Shown here piece by piece: positions 36,204-47,527 of a stretch of DNA of 64,000 nt. A program made the translations under genes and the position numbers. Origin of the DNA: Seriola aureovittata. Taxonomy: Eukaryota > Chordata > Actinopteri > Carangiformes > Carangidae. The stretch covers positions 3,081,835 through 3,145,834 of the forward strand of contig NC_079386.1 of assembly GCF_021018895.1 (NCBI RefSeq), read 5' to 3'. How positions within the stretch are numbered: the first letter of the stretch is position 1; each line of letters opens with the position of its first letter. The notes under the pieces were generated by a model. It ran no database searches. It saw only the letters and a list, made by a program, of their open reading frames with translations, and was not told the DNA's origin.

Positions 36204-39006
36204 ATGGCGAGCCTGTGTGCTAGAGCAGTGAGACAGAGCTACTCACTAGTAGCTTCATCTGCACTTACACGGTAAATAGTGTTTATTACTAAAATGTGCC
36301 TTTCATCGAAACGCTGCGCTTTTAGCGGGGTGGTGCTGAGCTGCTGTTATCATATGGCTGTAGCCGGCTAACAACGTTAGCTTTCGTAACTGGCCATGGT
36401 CCTTAACGTTTGCTGTTGGAAAATACAGACTTAAACTGACCACGGAGACGTGTGTATGTGTGTTGGACATGGTCTGGTTCACATTTAAGTGTATCCATGT
36501 CATGTTCGTCATTGTTAGCATGTCATTTCAAGAACCAGAGGGGAATGATGACATAACGTGACATGTTCTGAGCGATGAAGATAGGGATGTAGTTAGCTTA
36601 ATCTAAGCTAATGTGTTCTGTGGAGTTTAACCCTGAAGTGGTGTGTTTGTGAGTGTTCTCAGATATTTAATTTTTATCAGCTGAAATGCTTTTATACATT
36701 ACACACAAGCACATTAGTGCTTTATGTGTTGTTCTTGAAAGGAGAAACTGCCAAACCAAACTCCATTCCTAAATCGGCTATTTTACAGTTTCCTGTATCG
36801 TCGGTGAGCTCGAAGGGCCCACTCTTTGATAACTAATACGACAATATTGAACAATCTGTGAATGGAGTTTGTGTTGCAACGCCACACTTATTACTGGCAA
36901 TAGATGATGACATAATATCGGACATGGTGAAATAGGCTTCACCACTACTTACAACGACTATAACAAAATGACACTTGTATTTAGGCTAAATAAGTGAGCA
37001 TTTATCATTTGGATGACATATAGGGTAGTTGCGTAACATTCTTACTAAGTGTTACTGGCAGTTGGACAATTGGCAGTGGTTTTAATTAAGCTGTCTGATA
37101 CCATCAATTAGCAAGGCTGGACAAACAACCAAAATACCCTGATGCCTGTATAAGTTAAATATATGAACAGTCTGCGAGGAAAAATTACAAGAATGTCAGG
37201 TTTTATTTATATTGTTCAACATCACAATAAGTCAGCTGAAATAGTAAGCACACTGCAGAGATTTAAAGCATTGTATTGTTGTTTGACTTTAACACATTTC
37301 TGCACTTGTACGTCCAGACAGCGAGAGCACCTACTTTACAGGTTAAACAGTTGATTCAGGTTTTGAATATTGGTTCAGAAGATAATTAAAGCAGTGAGGT
37401 GAGGGGAAGTACCCACCTCCAACAGTTGACAAATGACCTATTGTGTGACCTTCCCACCCAGAACATCTCCACGATTGTTATGTACGGCCACTCAGCAGAA
37501 GAATGGCCACAGGTCAGAGGAGGACGCTGAGAAGCCAGAGCAGAGTGCAGCAGAGAAAGTCCTGACGGAGGAAAAGACCCAGCTGGAGGAGCAGCTCAAG
37601 GAGATGACGGTAAGCCGGAGTCGGCTGCAGACAGGTTGACCTCCTGTTCAGCATCCAGCTGGAGTGGAGCTGACTGGTGTTTATCTGTTTTACTGAGAAA
37701 ATCGCTACATCTGCTCTGAATGCAGAGTTACTGATACATATACCAAGATACTAACCTTAGACAACGATACTCTGAATAACATGACATATATTAAAACTAT
37801 GATACTTCTAACTTCAACAACAATTCACAAACTTGAATTAACATTTGAGTCATTTTGCATCACAGCCTGGACTCAGACATCTGGCTTCTTGTTGCTGCTT
37901 TTCTTCATTCCATTGTAAATTAACATCTGGCTTCTTGGTCGGACCGTTGGTTTAAATAATAGACAGATTAGTCAAAAATGAAAACACTTGTCTATTGCAG
38001 CCCTTGTTGAAAGATACAATGATTTAATTGGTAAACTATGTGTAATGGTTTGATGCCAGTCCTTACATACAGAGCAATGCTAGGCTTAAGCTGAAGTAAA
38101 ACTGAATGTACAGTTGCTGTATTTATTTATGAATGGAGTAAACAGTTAAAATTTAGGTTCATTTTTTATCATAACACCTTACAAAACTTACTTAAGTTAC
38201 TTACAGTGTTTACTCCTGAGCTGCATTAGGTAACAGTTGATGATACAGTGTTTTTAAACCATGACCTCTGTTTCTCCCATGTTTTACAGGAAAAGTACAA
38301 GCGAGCCTTGGCTGAAACAGAGAACCTCAGAACGCGGAGTCAGAAGATGATAGAAGATGCTAAATTATACGGTAAACGCTTCTATCCATTTTAGCTTGCT
38401 AACATTTAGCTAACATTTGAACCACCTAACAAAATCCTGCAGAAATGATCACATTTTCCTACATAAATTACCCTGCAGTTGCATATTCCCACCACTAGAT
38501 GTCACAACTGTAGCCTCATTGCTAAGTTGTGTCTTTATTACACAGTTATGCTGTTGGTTTTGTTTGAGTTTGACACATGATTTGAATATGCATACATGTT
38601 GTTTTTTGTTAGACATAAGCAGGAAGTTTAATGATGTTTTCTCTTCCTTCCATCACCAGGGATCCAAGGCTTCTGTAAAGACCTGCTGGAAGTGGCCGAC
38701 ATCCTGGAGAAGGCTACAGAGAGCGTGCCCAAGGAGGAGGTGACAACCAAGAACCCTCACCTGAAGAACCTGTACGACGGCCTGGTGATGACTGAGGTCC
38801 AGATCCAGAAGGTGTTCACCAAGCATGGCCTGGTCAAGCTGAACCCCGACGGCCAGAAGTTCGACCCCTACGAGCACGAGGCCCTCTTCCACGCCCCTGT
38901 GGAAGGCAAGGAGCCCGGCACTGTCGCCGTAGTAACCAAAGTGGGCTACAAGATTCACGGTCGCACCCTCAGGCCAGCGCTGGTGGGTGTGGCCAAAGCC
39001 CCCTAG
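36204..39006 (+). CDS. grpel1: GrpE-like 1, mitochondrial nucleotide exchange factor (4 exons)
   Basis: GRPEL1 releases ADP from mitochondrial Hsp70 (mortalin) during protein import and folding in the matrix. Exons are 36204-36271, 37462-37609, 38290-38371 and 38660-39006, each bounded by GT-AG, together 645 nt or 214 residues (human about 217). Residues 1-30 are Arg/Ser/Ala-rich without acidic residues, as for a mitochondrial presequence. A Glu/Lys-rich coiled coil follows (about 45-95), with YKRALAETENLRTRSQKM characteristic of GrpE. Exon 4 holds the helical and beta-wing core (DLLEVADILEKA, then VFTKHGLVKLNPDGQKFDPYEHEA, shown here as two landmarks only) and ends VGYKIHGRTLRPALVGV. It converges on tada2b. 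GRPEL2 is less likely given synteny. Confidence 0.95.
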
Positions 39007-39890
39007 AAATGATGACAACTGTGACAAAATGGGATTTGTTTTGTTGCCTGGGTGACGGGGGACCTCAGTTACAGTAGACTGGTCCCAGCACCCTGCCACC
39101 CTTTTCCCATGGGTCACTCCCCCTCCTGCCTCGAAGAGACTTGAACCCAGCTGAAATGAACTTTGTATCTGGAATATATTCATGTGTTCCTAACAGATGC
39201 ATAACACTCTGTCTGGCACAGGACAGTCTTTGCAGTAAAAATTAATTTAGTCATTACATAAGTCATTTCAGGCAGTTATCGTCAGATGTTTAAAAAAGAA
39301 AACAGCACCAGCTCACAGACGGAGGCTTTCATGTCTCCTCACGCTGCCATAAATTTAAACTGGAAGAGAAGCAGTGGAATATATTTCACTGACTTATATA
39401 AAAAAAAAAAAGTTTACCATCTGATCATAACCCTCTAATTTCAATACTTTTTGGATGAGAGCTGGTGTAAAATCCATCCACACGGTGAACAGTGACTCTG
39501 AACTGCTGATATCATTCCGGACTTTTGTTGAAAGCTCTAATAATGTTGAAATTGACTCTTCAGTTGTCTTTCTTGTTTGTGAGTTTCATTGTGTGAATAA
39601 AGCTCAGAGCAGTACTTGTGGATCTGAAGAAAGGCTTGAGATCTTACTCTGTCCCGAGGTGGGCTTTCTAAAGCCTGCAGAGTACAGACATCTTCCTCTG
39701 CTTCATTTGGATATGATCAGTCTCCGGTCAGCCAGCCTCAGTCACAGTAACATCCCTGTGCCACAGTGTGGCTCAGTACGGTTGTACAGTGATGTAACAG
39801 CTTTATCTGTAAACCATTAGAGTAATTATGTACATGGACCTTTGTCCAAATTGTCACAGCATCAGAATAAACTGATCATCTTTGAAAGAC
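39007..39890 (+). other. grpel1: grpel1 3' UTR with two poly(A) signals
   Basis: AATAAA is present at 39596-39601 and 39866-39871. The second is followed by a GT-rich stretch (39889-39920), as expected of a cleavage site, so it is the likelier distal end. A 121-codon frame here (39455-39820) has no family resemblance and is taken as chance. Confidence 0.6.
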
Positions 39891-42800
39891 TTGTTGGTTT
39901 TAGTGTGTGTCTGTTTACTCACTTTACCCTGGTTCAGTGGTTTTCAAGCTGTGAGGTGGAGACAGGTGTTTGCAGGAGAATAAATCGGAGGCTCTTGTCA
40001 GTCACATAGACCTGATACATATATACAAGATGTAGCCCACAGCACAACTCACTGACTCTTAATAACTCCAAGCAATGTTATGAAGGATAATCCTATTATC
40101 TTTTCTTGAAGCGGCTGCTTGAGAAATAAGCCCTGCCCATGTGATTCTAATTGACAATGAAATCCAGGTTTTTCCTTTAAAGTTCAAAATTACTACAAAG
40201 TATAGAAGAGGAAACAGGACTATTTAGAATTATAAAGTATTTGCACTTTTAATACATCTCCATACATACCTTGTCATGTGCAACAACAAAGTAACGGGAC
40301 AGCAAAACAGCTCAACAGTATCAGACTGGTAACAAGATTAAAGACAGCACAAAAGCATGCCATCACTATACTCAAAGCTCCAGAAAATGATTCTCTGTAA
40401 TCCAAAATCAGGTTTTTTTTTAATAACAAAACTATAAAAATTTCCATGACACAAAATACTGTACATTTCACAGGTCAGTAATTATACTTTCTTTTTCCAA
40501 TTTATCTTACAAAATTATTCACATTTGGTGACATAAAGTAAGCAAACCCCGCCCTCCTCCCTTACAAAAGATATTTCCCCACTGGGAACAAAATAAAATC
40601 TAATTGCCATATTTTCCTTTGACACATTTACACCGAAACATAATAAAACTTTGGAACATTTGGTTGCGCATGCAGAGTGACACCACTGTCAAAATTTGAA
40701 TAAGAAATCACAAAGGTATGTCATGGCTGTTTGGTATATCGGCTGGAAATTAGCATCTCCTCTCTAAAACATTCTGACTCAGATGGAGTTTTGGCCCTTT
40801 GAGATGACCTCTGACCTGAAAACTGTTTAACATTTCTTATTTTAACCACAATATAATGCCCATTCTTCCCCCTTCAGCTTCAACATAAAAGGCCTGGCCT
40901 GCTGCTCAGTCAGCATTTTCAATAAACCTACTTCACTAATGACTAATGCATCTAACTCCAATTCAAAACATGTTAGCAACGGGTTAATACGCAGCTGCAA
41001 CAGCCTACAAAACTAATCCATGTTCTGGAGCTGAACCACTATGATTTTCTTTTTGTTACTCAATATATTTATTTATTTTTCTAAATATTTAGATCAGCTG
41101 TGCTCTAAATCATGTACCCCTAACACCCAGAGCAAAGTTACAATAAAACAAGCTGAATATAATGAAATATTTTTCATGGTGTCAACAAACCTCAACTAAA
41201 CAAAAAGTTAGTTACTTTGACTTCCCTACTCTGTTTGTGGCACTCAGCCCCAATCCCATCCCAATGCGTCATGAATATATACTTTTTTTTTTTTGAAAAG
41301 GCTAATTTATTTCCTAAAACAGCTGGGTCATCTAGTTTTCAGCAAATGTTATGTGGCTTAATATTACACATTTGCTCCATGGCACAGAGGAATGAGATAT
41401 ATCAGGCTTTGGATACACACACAATAATTGTTTGTGGGCCACGTTCATTGTTGGATTAGGTGTTTTCATGGGATTTGTTGACAATAAGTGTTTGACTGAA
41501 ACGGAAAATGCTCTGGAGCACCAGATTGATGAAATATTACTGATTTATCACTATCAAAGAATATTAACACCCTCCACAGTTGGTCCACGGTCTCTGAACA
41601 GAACCTCAAGTTCTTAAGTGTAACTGTGAAGATAATGCCTCACACTACAGAACTAATGCCACTCGTGACCTGCATTTCCCCCACAAAAAAAAAAGCCTAT
41701 TTTCCAACAGACAGTGAAGAAGAAAAGAATATGAATTTCAGGTAACACACATTCACATGCCTTTCTTCTCTTGAATTTTAATGCCACTGCTCGTGCTGGG
41801 AAATAACATCATTTACATTTAAATAGTGCAGTAAGCAGCACTTAGCTCAGCTTGCAAAAAAATTGCACAAAGGAGGAAAATGAGAATGAGTCACCAGTGC
41901 TGCTGTTATGGTCCTGCCATCAAGACAAAGTGAAGTTGCCTCTGAAAAACTAAGGGCAGGCTCCCTAAGAGGGCGGCAGGTAACATCTGTTTGACAAGAC
42001 CACCTGGGAGGCTGATGTTCAGTTTAGGGTAAAGACTGTGGAAACTCAAACACATAGACTGAGGAGGAACACTGCTATTTAAGTGTATGGGAGGTAATAT
42101 TAGCCTGCTATGCATACACACTTGGTAAATAACAAACCATAATCTTGGAATTATGCTGAAGCATTTGACTATCATTGGTTAATGCCCTTACACATTCAGC
42201 GTCTTTACCTGTATCATACCCAGCGGAGAGTTGAACATTTAAAGCTGCACTATGTTGGTTTTTTTTGGACCAAATACACAAGATGAGAACTAAATATTTC
42301 AGGTGACAAACTAATAAAACGCAGGATGTGGGAGGCTGATAGTTTAATTTCTCAATCTGCTTCTTACTATGAGTAACAGGATTCTACTTGAACACATTGT
42401 TGCCAAATCCTGATTTGGAAACATTATTTCACAGAGGTGATATCTGCATTTCAAAAAAGGCGGCGCTCCATTGGAAAAATGTGATGTCATGTACTTCCAT
42501 GCACCAATCAGGATTTGGCAACAGTTTAATGGAAGACAGGTGATGGATGGTTTTGGCCATTGACTATCAAAGCTGATCAAACCACACCAACACAGTTCTG
42601 AAGTCTTAATAAATGACACCTAAATATGTTTTTGTATTGTTGCTTATTTAGTGCGCCTACGTCATGTTATAGAGAAATCGGCTAATGCTCTTACGTGAAT
42701 TAGTATTTTCAGGATGCTAAAAACTGAATCATCAAAGTATGTACTGAGTGGGAAGTTTTTCATTTGAGAAATTACCTTGTCATTGCTCTCAGGTGGACAC

Positions 42801-43619
42801 ACCTGGCAACACAGCTTCTACATTACATCTTTCTTTGGCATTTCTTCTTATTTATTGGTCAACATAAGACCCCATACTGATATATCTTTGATAATCTAAT
42901 ATTGACAGATTTATCAAATAGGCCAATTTATTGATCAAGCTCCATGTTGATGCATCAGTCAGGCCCTAATAAAAATTGCCTTCAGGCAGCAGCAAGTGCT
43001 CAGACAAGAGAAAGCGAGACAATGGTTCAACCCTGCTGCTTTTTCTTTTCCTTCCCTTGTAGCCAGTGAGAAGGGAATAATTGATTTTACTTAAGTGGAA
43101 TGACAATTTACAAGAAATCAAAATGTTAGAAATTTCAAATAGCTACTTCCTGCTCGAAAGGTTACCAAAAAAATTTGAGAGATCCTGAAAAACATCTGCA
43201 ACCACAACAGTGACAATTTCAGAACTGAAACTGTCAAACATTGCATTTCCAGTAAATGTGATGTTGGATTTAAAATATGATTTCTCCATAGACATCTTCA
43301 GTGAACCTGTTGCGATAACAATGCAACTACATAATACTTGTTAGGATTGTTGTTATCATTATGGACACCAAGCTCTGCGAACCCACTGAGCTGTATTTCA
43401 CCCATCCCTTTCCAAATGCAAAAATATAGGCTTATTTTTGTTCCTAGCCCTGGTATGAAAATATACTTTTTTCCAGTGGGGCATTCTCTTTCTTTGCAAT
43501 GTACATATTCACAAGGTCACCTTTGAAAAGATGGTGAAAGCCAGTAGTTTTGTCCTGCTTATAGCGAAATCAGCTGTCAGCAATCATCCACTTATTACTT
43601 CCTGATCAAAGAAGGATCG
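39891..43619 (-). other. tada2b: Region between convergent grpel1 and tada2b; probable long tada2b 3' UTR
   Basis: No coding signal. On the minus strand several AATAAA hexamers could end tada2b transcripts (for example complements at 41068-41077 and about 42848), so the extent of the UTR is not determined. The sequence is AT-rich, with no transposon signature recognised except a possible short repeat near 42240. Confidence 0.4.
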
Positions 43620-46600
43620 CTAAGAGGCGTCTCGGGATATCCAGCCGCTTTCTGTGAGGAAGGTGAGAATGCGCTTCTTGAGGACTTTGTCCAGGTAGCT
43701 GGGCAGTCGGCTCTTGGCCGGGATGCCTTGCCTTTTCTGCAGGTGGTCTTTGATGATGATGGTTTTGACAGTCAGGTAGCGCGCTGGGCTGAGGTTGAGA
43801 GAGTTACACAGCACCTTCTCCCTGTCCGACAGCAGTTCAAAGCCTGTCAGATTCTCGATGGCAGCAAACTCACCATCTTTACCCTCTTCTTTGATCCCGC
43901 CTCCTACCCCTAACCCTCCAGTAATGCCTCCTCCCCCTCCAGCTCCACCCCCGAGTCCCATCCCCGAGCCAAGCCCACCTCCTCCTCCGCTGCCCCGTTT
44001 GGAGGTGACCACACTTTTGTTCTCCTTGCGTTTCTCCCGTTTGTGGCGTGCTGCTTCATATTCCGCTGACTCCTCCAGGCGGGTGATGCCATTGCGGCGG
44101 TAGCGCTGCAGCTCACGCACCTTGGCCCTCAGCACACGCTCTTTATGTATGTTCTCAAAGAAGTCTTCGAACTCGCGATGGGCCATGAACTGGCAAAGCC
44201 CCCGCAGCCTGATCCGCTGCTCCTTCTCCTCCTTGGTGATCTTTCTTTTGGGTGTACTTGGAACAGAACCTGATGCTGCTGCTGTCGTGGAACCTGATCC
44301 AATTGCACCACCGCCAACTCCCACCCCGCCCACACCACCAGCAGTGCCTATGACTCCCAGAGCCCCTGGTTTCTCCTTCTCCTTGTCTTTCTTGTCTCGG
44401 CCCAGGAACACAGGCACCAGGTTGTAGTCTCTGGCAATGTTCTTACGTCTCTGGCGTTCTCTGAGCTTCCGCACGTACATGTCCACATGGGCACGTTTCA
44501 TCTCAATTTCCACATCCTCGTCGTCATAGTTCACAGAGAGCCCGCTGATGAGCTTCTCTGCGTCCTGGTCATATTCAATCTCATAGTCGTCACGTAGCGG
44601 CATGTACCCCAGCTGCTGCTGCTCAGCTAGGCTGATGTCCAGTGGGGGGAGAGGGGTGGTGAGGCTGGGCGACAGGGGCCCTCCGCTTGGGCAGGTGTGG
44701 TCGGTTACCCGGTTGGGAATGTTGTCAGGGATGCAGGCCTTACCCAGGTTTCCATGGATGTACATGGTAACATAGTGTTCCATGACCTCCTGAGGAGTAC
44801 GGGATGCTCCAACATGAGCGGCCATGTCCTCCTGAAAGACACAAACAGGAAGTTGGTACTAATGAGGATAGTGGAAGCAACAGAAATGTCATCTATTCAT
44901 TATACATCTTACAGAGTGTGCTGGAATATAAACCAGAAATCTCTCAATCTCTCTTTTCCTACCCATTGTCGCCAAGTGCTGCTCACTGTGGGAACTGTTG
45001 AGTTCCTCTGTATGATCTTGTAAGGTCTTGACCTTACCTTGTAAAGTGCCTTGAGATAATGTTCAGTATGTTATGATTTGACACTGTACAAATTAAATTT
45101 AAGAAAATATAAAAATATATATATTAAATATATATTACAAAATATATATATTTAAGTCATTTCTTAAGCAAAAAAACACAACATTCTCTGACTCCAGCTT
45201 CTAAAATGTGCAGATTTTCTGCCTGTCTTCATTAAATATCTTTGTAATTTGAATACCTTTAGGTTTTGGACTGTTGGTTGGACAACAGTCCCCCAGGGCT
45301 ATGAGAAACTGAACATTTTTCACTAAGTTCATAAAAACTTTACTTAATTTGTCTACATGCAAGCTTACAAGTCAACCTATGTGGAAGATGAGTAATAAAT
45401 TCCCTGAGGCTTCACGACTCTTCAGTGGTAAACCATAGACACTTTAAGGTGTATTCACAGTTGTCCTTGTAATTATTTCTGGTATTTTAAAATGTTATTA
45501 CTCAAGTCTTGAACTGCAAGCCCTAAACACTTTAAGGTATATTGATTATATGTTTTTATATTTTAGTTTATCTTTAACGTTTTAGGTCTTCTTACTGTTA
45601 CTGTCTTCTGTCATGTGTTGTCCTGTCTGTCCTGCAGTATGAGCTCCCCAGCACAATTAAAACTACAGCATGTCATTTTTTTCTGATATTTTTCGGTTGA
45701 AATATGCTCAAAACGTCTTAAAGTGGAGAGATGCTGTGATCTGTGACTCAGACTCAGTGAACAGCCTGGCAGCCGTGCAGAGATATTGCCGCCGGAAGTT
45801 TCTGTGCAAGTCTCACCCTTCAAACAAATCGTAGAAAGGCCAAAGTAGGGGTATGGAGCCGATGACTGTCAATCAACATGTGCACACACCTCATTACTCC
45901 TCTTGTCCTGGGGCTTCAAGTTACTGTTGTTGTTAGCTGCTGGAAGACATCACTATGGCTGACTGGCAGGCTAGCAAACTTCTGATTCCTGCATTAGCTG
46001 ATGTAGGTGAAGGGCTAGGCGAAGTGGAACAGAGCAGGATGAGGGAGGGATGGAGTGGTGGGGTTTGCTTTGAGTCTTGTGCTAGTGCTAAGATGATTTC
46101 AAGAACTTCCATATTGTTGCTTTAAGTCATTTTAACCAAATGATGAGTTATTGTTAACTTGGGTTTGAATGGAGTCATTCTTCTGGAGCATTTCCATAGT
46201 TTCTAATGATGTCTATGCTAAGCAATTATTGAATTAAGTACATTAATTAAAATGAAATCAATGGTTAGTTGCAGCCCTGAACCAGACCCAGTTGCATCAT
46301 GGGATGCAGTGGCAAAAATTAGGAGATTGTTTTCATATAGATTACTTTAGTCTAATGCTAAGGAATGTGGTTATACATTCAATCCAGAGTGATTTATATT
46401 GGTTTGTGCTATATAAAAAAAATCGTACAGGTAATTTTGGAGGATTTAACCTGTACTGGGGTGCTGTATACCTGACTTCACAATATATTACTATCCACTA
46501 TTATTGTATATACTGAGAGCAGGTTCAAGTTTGAGTTAAGTTGAGTTTCAAGTTACAGATTTTAAATTGATGTGACCTCTGCTGCTACAACAATACTTTT

Positions 46601-47272
46601 TACTTTTTCCCATTTTTATGGCGTAGTCACTATAAACGCAGGCGCTCATTTTGTTCGATAAGTTACTGTTCGTGAGCTCCTGTTTTAATGTGACAATGTT
46701 ATTAACGCCCCCGTCGAGCTTTTAAATATATAACGTAGCACTCTTTAAAACAAAATTTTAAACTATCTTGTATTAGAAACCATTCACAGAGCTTACAGTT
46801 TATCCCTCGTATTTAATGCCTAGTCGTCCAACTTTTACGACAGTATCAAAAGGAAATTAACGTCATTAACGTTGTCGTGCCATTGTCGCTACTTGCTAAC
46901 TTTTACCTCAGGCATTTTCTATGCAGTTTTAACAAAACTCGTGTAGGTGTATATGTGCACTGCAGAGATAAATTAAGTTAAATAACTTCAACAGTGATGT
47001 ACCCAGTTTCCAAATCCATATTGCTCGATAGCATCGAGTAGCGACTGCTCTTCCCTGCTGGTCCATCCTCCCTCTGCCTCGGGACCCCAGAGAGAGAACC
47101 GACCGCCGTCGACTTGCTGGTAGCCGTGCCATCTCCGGTGATTACCGATTTCTGCGCCCGCCGAGAAGCACTCCGGGCACAGCTCGATATCAGGGCAGTC
47201 GGTGCAGCGAAGCCGCAGGTTTGTAACATCTGCAAGGCAGTTAACGCAGTACTTTTTCCCCAGGTCGGCCAT
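43620..47272 (-). CDS. tada2b: Transcriptional adaptor 2B, SAGA subunit (2 exons)
   Basis: TADA2B anchors and stimulates the GCN5/PCAF acetyltransferase module of SAGA in the nucleus. Exon 1 is 47003-47272 (90 residues, donor GTACAT) and exon 2 is 43620-44831 (403 residues), total 493. A ZZ-type zinc finger spans 5-55, with C9, C12, C23, C26, C32, C35, H45 and H49 all present. A SANT domain spans about 65-118 and is split by the intron after GFGNW. ADA2-conserved middle blocks occur (YEIEYDQDAE, KRKITKEEKEQRIRLRGL). A C-terminal SWIRM domain covers about 415-493. Human TADA2B is about 420 residues; the excess is mainly two Gly-rich tracts at 246-280 and 370-402. The single-intron structure matches the mammalian gene as I recall it. 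It is head-to-head with ccdc96. Confidence 0.96.
44915..45115 (+). repeat. LINE2/SINE-tail-like repeat in tada2b intron
   Basis: Contains TTGTCGCCAAGTGCTGCTCA, GTAAAGTGCCTTGAGATAAT and TTATGATTTGACACTGTAC, the classic order of a widespread teleost L2-type/V-SINE 3' tail. It lies just upstream of tada2b exon 2 within the intron, antisense to the gene. Confidence 0.6.
45116..47002 (-). other. tada2b: Remainder of the tada2b intron
   Basis: AT-rich DNA without recognised exon. No stretch with Zn-finger or SANT similarity was seen, consistent with a single intron. Confidence 0.55.
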
Positions 47273-47527
47273 GTTGCCTTGCTCCTGCTTCTTGTTGTTG
47301 GAAGCAGAACTGCGCCTGCGCACCACGAGCCTCGCAGCGCGAGCTACTCACGGCCTTGCTTTTTAATATTAATGAGCATGGGTCAGGACGCCTGTGATTG
47401 GTTTCCCGAACCCAGTTTCCAGGACAACCGAAACAAAACGAACCGTTTCATTGACTACAGAGGTGCACGAGCCTTATTGCTATAGACAAATTGGATAATA
47501 CTTTTAGATATTCTTTTTAATTGAGAT
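47273..47527. promoter_or_regulatory. Bidirectional tada2b/ccdc96 promoter with RFX X-box
   Basis: Only 255 bp separate the divergent start codons. An inverted CCAAT (ATTGG) lies at 47397-47401. GTTTCCAGGACAAC at 47415-47428 fits the degenerate X-box consensus RYYNYY-N(1-3)-RRNRAC with a two-base spacer, one mismatch per half-site from the ideal GTTGCC/GGCAAC. It is 100 bp upstream of the ccdc96 start. RFX factors bind such sites in cilia genes (known); function here is inferred. Confidence 0.65.

Noticed and set aside
38653..39183. 176-codon minus-strand frame
   Set aside because: Antisense shadow of grpel1 exon 4, which is clearly coding on the plus strand.
43795..44427. Proline-rich plus-strand frames of about 100 codons
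   Set aside because: Antisense of the Gly-rich tracts in tada2b exon 2.
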